Below, piece after piece: positions 12,401-24,400 of a stretch of 64,000 bases of DNA (positions are counted from its first letter, which is position 1; the number at the start of each line of letters is the position of its first letter). Source of the stretch: Nereocystis luetkeana (lineage: Eukaryota; Sar; Phaeophyceae; Laminariales; Laminariaceae); the NCBI GenBank assembly GCA_031213475.1, contig JARUPZ010000014.1, forward strand, positions 7,267,491 through 7,331,490, read 5' to 3'. Both the position numbers and the translations under genes were made by a program. Below the pieces are notes generated by a model. The model saw only the letters and a list, made by a program, of their open reading frames with translations. It made no database searches and was not told the DNA's origin.

Positions 12401-15400
12401 CAGTTACAATCAACTTGCACCCCGATGATTAATCCCATGGCCCAAGAATGCAAAAGCGTCATTTTCAGAAACAATGTTGGCATTCGTGCAGTTTTGGGTT
12501 GAGGGGCCCCGTCATTCGGAAACCATTTTAGCGGAAATGTGCTACCAATATCGTAGAACGCATCCAATTTGTCGTTATGAGATTAGGGCTAGGAGCTATA
12601 GAGCAGCGTCACCGCCCACCAGTACCGTACGGACAGGACAATGTTGCTTGCGCGCCGTACCATTCTTCGATATCATAAGCCGCCGACTGGTCACCATAAG
12701 CGGCCAGTTGGTTGTTTTTTTCTTGACCATAAGTCGCCGACTACTGTAGCTACTAGTTTAGGTACTGCTCTTGAACCGTTTAGGTGTCGAAGACGGAGCG
12801 ACCTAACCGAAGACCTCGCTTATGCTATCCACTACTTTGTAGGAGCTGTAAAGCAGCGTCACCGCCCGGACGTGCGGGCAGGACGACGCTGTACCCGTGC
12901 GCTACGACTTCTTTCCTTCCAACCGTTGGAGCTTCGGACACGACATTGTATTCCCCCCCCCCCCCCCCCCCCCTTCACACAGTAGCCGCCTTGTAACCGC
13001 CACGGTTTATCGTCATTCCCTCTGACGTCCCGCGAGGGTTAGGACCCCGAACAAATCAGGCAGTCACTCGGTCGACAGGCTGTGATCGGCCGAAACTGCA
13101 GGAAGGACCGAAACAAGAGACTTACCAGACGCGCGGACTAGAGGAATGTCGCCTCTCTGAACGGGTACGAACTTGGATGGTAAACGTTTCCCGATGAGAT
13201 ATCGATCCAGCAGACGATACATCAAGCCGTACGTTGTATGAAAGACACCCGCGAAGCCATTACGTGACCTCACCGCCTTCCCAATGAATTCGACACATGC
13301 GATTCAGGATATCTGGTATATATGGTCTGATGTTTGGGTGTGGAAAAGGGTACCTGAATCAAAAACGGTTTAGTGTTTGTAACACACACCTTGAACAGGT
13401 CTAGGAGATCCCCTTGCGCAAGGTTGCCACTCCTATCGCTGTCGTACACCCTGCACATTGCAAGCGCATGGTGCTAGTCACAAACATGTCGCATCCGGTC
13501 GAGCACACGAGCAATTGTAGGTGTTAGCTACGCAGGTGGCCGAAACCCCCGCCCCCCCCCTTCCCCCCCCCCCCCCCCCTCCACAATGTGGATGCAAACC
13601 CAGATTTGTGGGGGCATTGGACTAGGTGGCTGACCGCACCTGGTGTCGACAATCACTCAAAGCGGCAAGCCTAATGGTGTGCTGCATCGCTAAATGTCTG
13701 CACAAGGATCATGTTTACACAAACGTTGTTTAAGGGAAGGGGTGATTCCGGCCACCTGCCCAGAAATGGTATGATGCGCTGACAATTCCTACAGTATGCA
13801 GTCTATGGGCCACGAAGAATCATGCCGCCCGGCCGTGCGGAGGTAAACCTGTACCGACACCTGAGCCGATCTACGAGTCAGTGAAGAAACATGTGTTCGG
13901 CGCAGAGCCAGTATGTGAGTAAACATTACGGCGGAGTTTGGTACTGTGTTGATGCATGTTGATATAATAAGGGTGCGCCTACGTTTGCCTCCTGGGGCTC
14001 CTCTCCCTTGAGCAGCTCTTATCCCCACCCAAACCCCGACCCTGAGAGACATGAGGAGTACAGCCCCATCTAAGTATAAACTCGTTCGGGCTGGTCAGTG
14101 TCACTTGTTCGGTTGCTTGCCCGGCGGCTGATGGTTTTGTTTGTCAGCTTTCAGGAGCCGTCTCATGCTCTTCGTTATTGCCCGCGATGCCTACGTATGA
14201 GTGGCAGGCAGGTACGAGGGACGAACGCCCGCTGTGTTCTCTCTTTTCGCCGTGCAATACCGTCGGGACTTACAGCCAGTCGTAGCAGATTATGCAGGGT
14301 ACAAATAGAATAGTGATTCTTAACACTAACACTAAATACTATCCCAGCGATATTCGGCTAGTTTTGAGGGTTCAGTGGGTGGTCCGTGAGTCGTCACTAG
14401 TTTGGCTGAACAAAAACACCCCTATCGTTGCATGCCTCCATACAAACCAAAACAATGCAACTCACATCCCACCTGGAAAAAAGAAGAAGCAAGGCAACAA
14501 GTAGTACCAGGTGTATACGAAGGGAAAACAAAGGGAAGGAAACGAATACGTTACCAGTGGTTTTGATGAATGTCTTCACACGCACAGTGAGCCGTGCTTC
14601 TCGTGACAGATGCCGACTTCTGAGGCCGAAGCCTTCACACTTCGGACTGATCACCGAGCCCCGACTTCATGACCTGCATCGCTGAGGGCTAAACGTGTTG
14701 CCTGGTCCGAATTATCCTCGGCAGATCATGTTGCTTCGTGGGAGCCGCATATGGCCTGTATGATCTATGCAAGCCATTCGTCCGGGACAGGGTGGTGCAT
14801 GACGCAGATCTCGAAGGACACCTCACAGCAGCAGGTTAGAATCGTGAGCTGCTTGAAACCGGCGTTTGCTTGGTTTTCACTCACGGTGTTCCTGAACTGA
14901 GAAGCTACCCACCCGAAAGCGTTGGATCCTGTAGGTTTTCCATAAAGTCTCCCGCTAACTTGTGTTTCGGGCTTTATCTCACCCAGCCATCTCAAACCGC
15001 TTGGATTGCTCCTGGACTGAGGAGGCTCATACTGGGTTGCCTTTACTTCCCAAATTTGCTTTTCGAGTGGCGCATATAGCCACCCCCAAAGGGGGAGCTT
15101 CACAAGAACTAGGCACGACCGCATACCGTAGATTTTCGTTAACAGGTTCTCGACGAGTATCTCGCACACCGCATCGCCGAGATTCGGGCCCAAGCTCGGT
15201 GGGTTGATCGGTCGGTTATTCAGTCGGTCGGTTTGTTGGTCGGTCAGTCAGGCGATCGGTGGGTCGGTGGGTCGGTCGGTCGGCCGGTGAGCTGGTCGGT
15301 GGTCCGTCTTGTCTCACCGGAACGCCGCCCTGAATATGGCAAAGAACACGTCGTCATTCGTCTTGATAGACGTCCACTCCAACTCGTCTAGCACTCTCTC

Positions 15401-18400
15401 CATATAGTGCCGCGATGGTTGCAGCTCTATATGTTCAAGGAGCTTGATCACCTGCAGAGTATAGTTGGTGTGTTGGTGGCGTTCAAGAGAGACACTGTCG
15501 TCCGTGGTTCATTGCCACCCCACCGGCAGGCGACACTGCGGGCGGTGTTCGTGGAAGCTGGGGAGAGAAGAAACAGCGGTTGCTAAGATCTCGAATGACT
15601 ACTGCAATATGGACTATATGGTTAAACGGTACTATAGGAATACCATGGCATTACGCCATCCGACAATCAATGTTCACTAGAAGCCTCAGCGCTAATCGCG
15701 CCCGAACATTACCCGACAAACGAAAGCCACAAAGAAACCAAAGGTAAAATGAAACTTGATTCACCAATAGTGCTTCATTTTTGAAACCGTGATACCGACA
15801 ACCCGCACTGTAGAGTGATACTTCAAACAGTTTGGCATGTTTGTGTACACCGTTGTCACACCTGTAACCCGTTCTACAGTCCAGTATTGCCTCTGTCCTA
15901 CGAACAACCCCGGAGGCAGCACCAACACGCCAACGCCATCACAGTTTGTCCCGAACCCCGCGACGTTTCGTTCCACGAACCCCGTGACAGTGCTTCAATC
16001 GACCCGTGTCAATTCGTTTCCATCCTCTTGTATTGTTGGTCGCAAAGTTCTTTGTTTTCGTGTTCTTTACTACGGCGACCCGCAGATCGACTCTTGTTTT
16101 CATTTCGCAGTGGCTGGTCGGGGGTTCTAGCCCCGTTCCTTTCCCGCTGCTTCCCAACCCTCTTTTCTGGCGCTAGCGTTCTGGTAGCCTCGAAGAAATT
16201 CCTTCGGAGAAGAAACGCAACGCGCTCACGCAGTTTTTTTCGTTTCGCAGGTGTTGACTCCTCTGTAGTATGTCGGTATGCTTACGCCTACGATACCGGT
16301 GCTTCATTGGCTACGTGCGGTCACTGCTGCGAAACAAAAATAGTACAGTACCAGACACTGTATCGCCTACCTGTTCCTTGGCCCTAGACCTATCGTAGCC
16401 GTTAAGGACGCTCGCCGAGGCGGCGCCAGCACCCATCCCGTCGCTGAACGTGCTGTCTGGTCGTAGAACCGCCGACCCCGACGGGTTCAAAGGGGTTGAC
16501 GCTGATAGCTCTGTGGCCTCCACTTTTTTGGCGATCTATGTAGAGAGTGAAGGGTTTTGTCACGAGCAGGGATAGTAGAAATCGGCCCACGAAAAAGCAA
16601 ACAAGTTAAAATATTTGGATCTAGCTGTTCGCCCCCACCTCAGCCTCGCGCCCAGTTAGCCCCGAAACATCTTCACGCGACTGATTGATCCAAATACATT
16701 GACACTCAAGGTTTATACTACCGTGTATGGTCCTCCTGGGCAGTAGACAAATCTGCATCCCTCCCGGTTAAATCTATTATGACTCATCTGTCTTGTTCCG
16801 TAGCGACAACTGCATCTGCAAGAAGCATGAACACAACATGCATCCATCAAGGAAACAAGCAAAACCAAAGGAGCAAACTCAAACGAGTAATCGAGTGAGC
16901 AAAGAATGCGAGCAAGCTAGCAAAGCCAAAGCCAGCAAGCGCACAAGCGGGCAAGTAATCACCCAAGCACTCTGGGGAGACAACCGCTTATTCAAGCACT
17001 CAGGAAAGCAAGCAACGAAACCCGGATGCAAATTCATTCGGCGGCATGGTGTGGGGCGCACAGTCGGCATGCATCCACGGTGAACGTGCGTACGTACGTA
17101 AGCACACGAATGCCGTCAAAGGAGATGCTGCTGCTTTTATTATGCATACGCACCTCAGCTAAGGCCTTGGTGAACTGGCTGGCACCGCGCAGCCTCACCG
17201 ACGGCGGCGTTGCCTCCCGCTCCGTTTTAACAAACTCTCGCCTGTCAGGTCTGTCGAGGGAAGCCAAGTCCTTCGCGAACCAAATACCTTCAATCTAAGT
17301 TTGGCCAGTCGATACAAACACGAGGAGGAAGAGCGGCGGCCGCGCCGGCGGAGGGGGAAGGGGGGGGGGGGGGGGGGGTACAGGGGGGAAAGCGATGAGA
17401 ACCGTGAGGAGCAGAGAGAAAGATGGTGGGCGGGGTAACGAAACAGGGGTGGGGAGGGGCAGGGGAACGTAGAAAGGGGGGGGGACGGACGAAGGCAGGA
17501 GGAGGGAGGGGGGGAGGAGGGGGAGGAGGGGGGGGGTGTGAGAAAGAAGAGAAAGAGGAGGAGGAAAAGGAGGAAGAAGAGGAGGAGGTGAAGGGGGAGG
17601 GGGAGCAAGAGGAGGTAGAGGATGAAAAGGGTTACCGAGAGGAGGAGGAGGCACCGGTCTGAAATATGGGAATGGAAACATGGCTCCCGAAGCAGCAGAA
17701 GCTTTAAAGCTATTGCCTGGCACCTTCCTCCCAAAACAGAACACGCGCACTCGCAAATACCTGGCATAACTCTAAGTCCCATGACATGTAATAAGCCCGA
17801 GCTTTTCACCCGAACCAATGCGCAAACCAACCATGCTTGGGACCACGCTGGGAACCGTTGACCGCGCAATGCCATCACCGATACAGCCATGCTTTGGACT
17901 CCATATATCCATCGACAGCAAAGCACCATCCGCGAAGCCATACCTCTGACCCTGCGAAGAACCGTTGATACCAAAAGCATGCTCCGCGAAACCGTGCTTG
18001 GGACTCCACTAAGAATCGTTGGCCACGGAACACCATCCTCCGCGACACTATGCCTGGGACAGCCATAGTAACAGTTGATCGACAAGCTATTCTCTGCGGG
18101 CCCACGCTTACGACGCTAAGAACCGTTGGCTACAAAACCACGCTCATCGGCGGCAAGCGGTACATTACCGTTATTAACTTGGGAACCCACCTGTCCTTGA
18201 AGATACAACTTCTCATGAGTGAGCTGAGCCGGATAGTAAAAGCGATGACAAATGGTAGCCTCAGCTATAGTCAAGACTGGTGCCATTATTAAACTTTTGA
18301 CCTTGCGGATTAGGCGGTAAGATAGCATTGTTCAAGGCTTACGTACAGAGGTAAACGACATTTTCACTCCGGAGGCTTACGCCGCTAGCATAGAGAGGAG

Positions 18401-21400
18401 CTGTACCTCCTTGTGCTCAAGAAGACCAGACTTGAGACAAGTTTCGTTGGCCAACTCCACGGATGTGCACGCACGCTATTCTCTTAGGGTGATTGTATGG
18501 ATTGCTTTGTTTTAGAGGAGGATGCACATCTTTTTGTGATGGTGTGGGGCACCATTTCGAAGCCTTTGATATAACGAAGTATCGAACGTTCGATATGTGC
18601 ACTACATGTACTTCCGTCACCGTTGTTTTTCGAGCAGACCCTATCGGCGAAACCGGACAAACCAAACCAAAATGAGGGGCCGTCCTTGTCGAAGAAAGTT
18701 TTGTCGAAAGTATCCACATCTTCTTTGTTGATTTCGGAGTAATGCAAAACACAACGTAAATATTGAAAACTTCGCACACGGTGTTAATCAGCTGGAGAGC
18801 TTAATAAACCTATTTCACTTTTCTGCTCCGTTTACTTTAAAATAGAGAACGATAAAAGATGAGACGTTCGACGAACTGTTTCGACTGTAAAGCTTAAATG
18901 CTCGATTTCGCGTTTCCATTTCGCCGTCATTCGCTTGGGAATCAAGAAAAACAAGCGTGTACACTTTCGGCTCTTAAAAGGCCTCGATAAATCTGGCGCT
19001 GAGACTGCAAAAGACAATGGGGCGGCCACCCGCGCGAGCGACCCTTTGAGCAGTTAAAAAGACAGGCACTGAAGGTGACCCCCCTTTACACAGGCCTTGT
19101 CGGTCAGTTCCTGATACACGTCCGGAACAGTTAACAAGCCACAACGATCTTGTTAACATATTCGTACCTCATATCCCGCTTTAGTTTCCGAAAGGGCCAG
19201 GAGCTCGGAAGCCACCATACGGGAGTACGGCTGCGACATGTCCAGCTTGTACTCCCCCGTCGGCTCTTCCACGTCGAACAGGTTGGGAGAGTCCGACTCG
19301 GAGTCGCACCCGTGCAATCCTAGCAGCAGAGGACTTGGCTGTATCCAGATCAACGCGCCCCCCCAAACAAAAACACGCAATTGAGCAAGACTGAAACAAC
19401 AAGAAAATGTACTTGGGTGAGGGCGAGGGTATCGAAATGTATTGTCTGGGTGAGGTACAGCGGTAGAGGTATACTTAAAAACGTTAAAAGAGGGGGGAGG
19501 GGATGGGGGGCGGGAGCGGGCTCGTTAGCCCCGATGATATTCGACACTACCACAGGTTCCCTCAGATTGATCCTCTTGTTTACCTTGTTCTTACGGTTTT
19601 TCTTGTGCGCTTCCAGCTCATACCTTCTTGGATGCTGCCTGGAAACCCCAACACTATACAGGACCAATTTGAAGGCGATTTCGTATTACAGTGGGGAGGG
19701 AGGAGGACAGCCTGCTCCGTACCTCCTGATATAATGAAGGCTCACATAGAAATCGGATGAACAGACATAAAAAATCAAGATTTTTGGATAGAGATTGGGA
19801 GTAGACAACTCCTTAGACGAAGAGGGCGCAGAAAACTTAGAGGCCTTGTCCAACTGTTTGTATGCGTCGGCGTTGTACATCTTATCTCGCCTTGTGGCCT
19901 TCCCGGCCTGGTTTCCTTCTGCGGATGGCGCCCAGGAGGGCCGCGGAGCCCTGTCTCCCCAGCCGATTCCCGTCCAGCGCCAAACTGTTTGAAACAAACA
20001 TAGTGAACGCAACCGCGATTTTCCACAACGTTGAACATGTATGTTTCAGCGATACGCGCAGCTGTGACGTCGATCATTTATTCCAGATGCTTCTAGTTAT
20101 CACGCAACCTGCGGGTTCGGTGGTACTTCCATTGCGTATGGAGGCCAGGGCGCGCTTTGCGATACGCCAACCATGTTGATTGCCGTTTCACAGTTCGAAC
20201 AAGACCGTTCCTCTCGTGGATGTACTAGAGTGAAGCCATCACAGGCTGAGCGTAGCGGGGGCGGATCTCCGTTCGCTGCTAGCTTGCGAGGCGTGTTTTG
20301 TCTACGCGTGTTTTATTGTGATCCAGCCGTTCCGTTTTGTGTTTTGAGTCTGTGCGCGCGTTCGTCTCGCGATTTGGCGATACGTCTGAAGGACGCTCGT
20401 CTGCCGGTGATCGTTAGCGATTCATACATGGCGGCGTGTCTCGCTTGCTCGCGACGAAGACGTGCTACGATAGGGGAATGGAGGCGTTCTACGATAGAGG
20501 TTCACCCTAATTTTTCTGAGGCTCCTCACGTAAGGAGCTTCATACCTCTTCCAAAAACTGACTTCAGCAGAAATCAAAATGCATCGCGGCGAATATTCCC
20601 ATATGGCCCGAGTCTACAAAACGTTTTTTTTTCTAAATCAAGATTGACATTCCGACGATTAGCGGTCAAAGAACCCCGTATTTCAGAAACAAAATAGCGG
20701 AAACGTGCTACCTCTATTGTAGAACGGGTCCATGCCTTAAGTAAAACAAGTCTTAGCCGAGATATTCCTGGACTGAGGGAGCATGTTTTCAACGTAGGGA
20801 CCCGTGCTGCAATGTTTGTAGCACTTTTTGTTTGCCTTATAAGTCAATGTTTGCCTGACTGACGGGGTTCCTTAAGAGCACCGAGGAACTACAGTACCCG
20901 ATGTCACTGGGAACATTCTTTGGTTTACTGCAAGGCATGCCTTGTATGTTGTTGTTTTTGTTAGACATCTGCTAATGTCCAGGGTGAGTGTCCACAGCCG
21001 ATGGTCTGACGAAATGGCAGAACACCAGACCAATAAACGCCTTGTATATCCAGGCCATTATAATGGTTCCGATAGTCGTGATAACACGTTTAGTTACCTT
21101 GATGGGTGAGATATTGAGAGATCCTCGATCGAGGAGGGCCAGAAAAAAATAGGAGCTACTCAGCCCGGTATCGTGTTCATGCGGCACTACTGCTGTAACG
21201 TTCGTCGTTTTTACTTTTACATCCAGCCTGTACGTGGTAGCTCTCCGGGTCAATCAAGCCTAGACTACGGTAATGTTTGTGCATGTATTCTGCAAGCCGT
21301 TTTCGTTTTGGTGGTGCTAAAGTGCCGAGCTCTCCTTCACCGAGGTACCTCAGAGATAGTTTTATGCTACGTCCCTACCTGTATCGCAGAACCCGCGGGT

Positions 21401-24400
21401 TGTTGCTTGTGTATCCATCTACTGCAGGCCTCGGGATTCGGGTGATACTGGTGTAGATGGCCTCGAGCATGTGTTGGGGGTGAGACGTGGAGAGCCCGTA
21501 CAGCACCCTAGCGAGGAGGCACAGAAATAACAGCAGCTATATACCTCAGGAAGGCAAAGCACGGGTCCATGTTGAATGGCCATACCTTGTGAGGGAGGTG
21601 TTGGCTTTGCAGGCGCTTGCGATGACGATCGCCGCCGCGGGGGTCAGGCCGTTGTAGGACAGGTCCAAAGACTGTTTCAGGTTAGGGGTTGAGCGAGTGG
21701 CACAGGAGAAGGCAGGGGAAGGCTGCAGTGTGCGTTGCGGTTTAGCCAGTTGTGTAAAGGTGAGTATAATTGTTTTTATTTCTTCTGGTAATATAGCTGA
21801 GCGTGTACAGTGGATGTCCCGGGAAAATGCTAGGATACTGGTATTAAGCACCGATGCAGGGTACTGATCGCACAATTTCACCTAGGAGGGTACCGGTGAC
21901 GTGCAGCGGTCCAGGTTGCTCACAGGATGCAATAATTCTGCATGATATTGGCTACAAAAAACAAACGCTGGTACACAGGAAACGTGAAGCACTCCAGCAT
22001 ACCACTGTTGTACAGTGCAATCGTGGTAACATGGAGTATTCCATGCTAATGATCGTCGTGCAAAATATCAACATACATCAGGTAGACCCCTACACAGCAG
22101 CGCGGTGCGCGAGCTTTGAGTGGCGCTCGTTCGACGCTAGGGGGCCCCGGAATGCTTAACTTAGTCGATAGAGAGACACTTCTCGATTTGAACATCGACA
22201 TGCTTTACAGCAGTCTGACGACAATATATGGTGTTTGGCGTTACTTCGGACTGAAAATCGTACCGATTCTCAGGTTCAAGTATCGTTATTGTAATCGCTG
22301 CCGCTGGTAGGGAGTGCCTTGGAAAATCATGTAGTGTGTATTATACAAGGACGAGCGCATGTCGGCGCAGATAGAGCATACCGCACGATGTTAACGGCGC
22401 TACCCTACCTTGTCAGGCTAGCAGCCAGCGCTGTTGCTTTTTTGAAACGGCCAAGACATCGGCGTCATCATCATGTGCCCACCTTCAGCGTTCGGTTCAT
22501 GCGGAGCGAGTCGCCCACTTCCTGGCTGGGCAGATCCTTGAACGCGTTGTGCGCGAGGTTGAGCGACTCCAGCCCGCGATTGAGGGAGAGCGCCCGTCCG
22601 ATGGCCGCGGCGCTCTCCTGCCGGAGATTATTCCAGGACAGGTCTAGCTCCCTGAGGGCTACGTTCCCCGTGAGCGTCAAAGCGATCGCCTGCACCACGT
22701 GGTGCACACCAATAGGGGATCGCGCTTTGAGGTCGTGACTTCTTCTGCTGTAGGAATGAGCACTCTCTGGGACTACAAAGGGCCCGTGCTACGATAGGAA
22801 CGAGGAAACATACAGCTTCGCTGCAATCCTTTTTTCGAATATTCCAACAGAGTATTTGGAAAAATGCCTACGTAGGCCAATGGGTTTTCTCTTTGGGAGA
22901 TAGAAGCGCACATTGTTTTTCCTGATTGGGGCTTTTTGGGTGAGGCATAGAGGGTCCCTAACCCTTTCAGAAGCGTAGTCCCGTTGTAGGGACAAATCAC
23001 TCAAATTTCAAGTAGTTTGTTCTCTGAACGGGACTGCGGTTCTGAATCGGTTAAGATAGAAACCTCTACTAACAAAGCTAGGTGTTGATACCCCCTAGCA
23101 AGCATCGGTATCGGTAACATTAGTACACACGAGGTGCTGGGTAAGGGTACATACGTCGTGTGATACGTTTGGTGTTCGAAATTTACGACGGTGCAAGGAG
23201 GTTTTGGGGCCAGAACCTCGCGTAGCTAGATCGCACTCGGGTATACAGCGGTTGCTGCACCAGACGGAGGACAGCAGCAACGTAGAGACGCGAGGGTACA
23301 TGGTCATACGACTACGGCCATGCGTGGTAATTAGTACAGCCCCTCCCACCTCCCTCGCCCCCCCTTTTATCTGGAAGGGGCCACACCGGAAAACAAAGCA
23401 TGTCACCCGAACCTGTCATCCACTGCAAGTCCGCCTCACAGGTTCTCAGTAGCATGCAGCTCGCCCTTCGTGCGAATCGCCCAACACTTATAGTTACGCT
23501 TCACGCTAGGCGCAAGCAACGTCTGCCTGTGTCAGTACAAACCCGTCCTGCTCCGTCCCGGCATTGTAGGGATGCGAGAGGCCATGGTCATAGGACTACG
23601 ACCATGTATGATATCGAGTACACCACCCCCCCCCTCCCCCCCCTTCCCATATTCTCGAGCCGCGACACGGTAGGGTTGTTACTTGACTATAGTATAGCCC
23701 ACACGTTCCTCACTGCTTTTGCTGGAGTTCCTCAACCGATTTCAAATGTTTGCCAGATCGTGCTCGAGATGCGTAAACTCTAGCCCACGCCACCGCGTAT
23801 GTACGCGTGACGCTTACGTCAAATACTTTCTGGATCAAGCCGGTTGTCGAGGGGCATGTAGAAGTCGCTCGAAGCGAAGAAGGCTCGACAATATTTAGCT
23901 CCAAGGCGCTGCTGCTCCAACCGTAACGGTAATAATAGCACGCGTACGAGACAGGCGTAATAGCACGCGTACGAGACAGGCGGTGCACCCAAGGTTTTCG
24001 AGAGAGGCCCCTCGCTCAGGGAGAGCTCCAGGTTCGTCCGGGGGGGGGTGAGTTGACTTATCACCCAGGTAGGTGTGGCAATGCCTGCTGGAGACGCGTC
24101 CTCCTGTACGATAGAGGTAGCACATTTTGTTTCTTGCCTCATGAGACCAAACAATTCTTGTCCGATGGGGGCTTCTACTTGTACGCTGACGAACTACCCG
24201 ATCAAAGTGCTAAAATATGGTACAGTGTTATCGATGTGCTGTAGACATCGCAGGCAATGGGGTCTGTCACCAGGTGAGGCGTCCAACGTTTGTTTTGAAG
24301 TCGTTGTTTTGGGTGATACACAGGGACCCTCGAATTAAGAGCCCCAGAACACACTACAGTAGGTGCGCCCCTACACTAGAATACGGTTAAAAACAATGCC

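Noticed and set aside
15815..16387. 190-codon plus frame
   Set aside because: Intronic on the other strand, overlaps exon 15 at its right end, and has no recognisable motif.
17195..18085. 296-codon minus frame
   Set aside because: It is mostly Pro/Leu/Ser from the pyrimidine tract, and it uses the wrong frame over exon 14.
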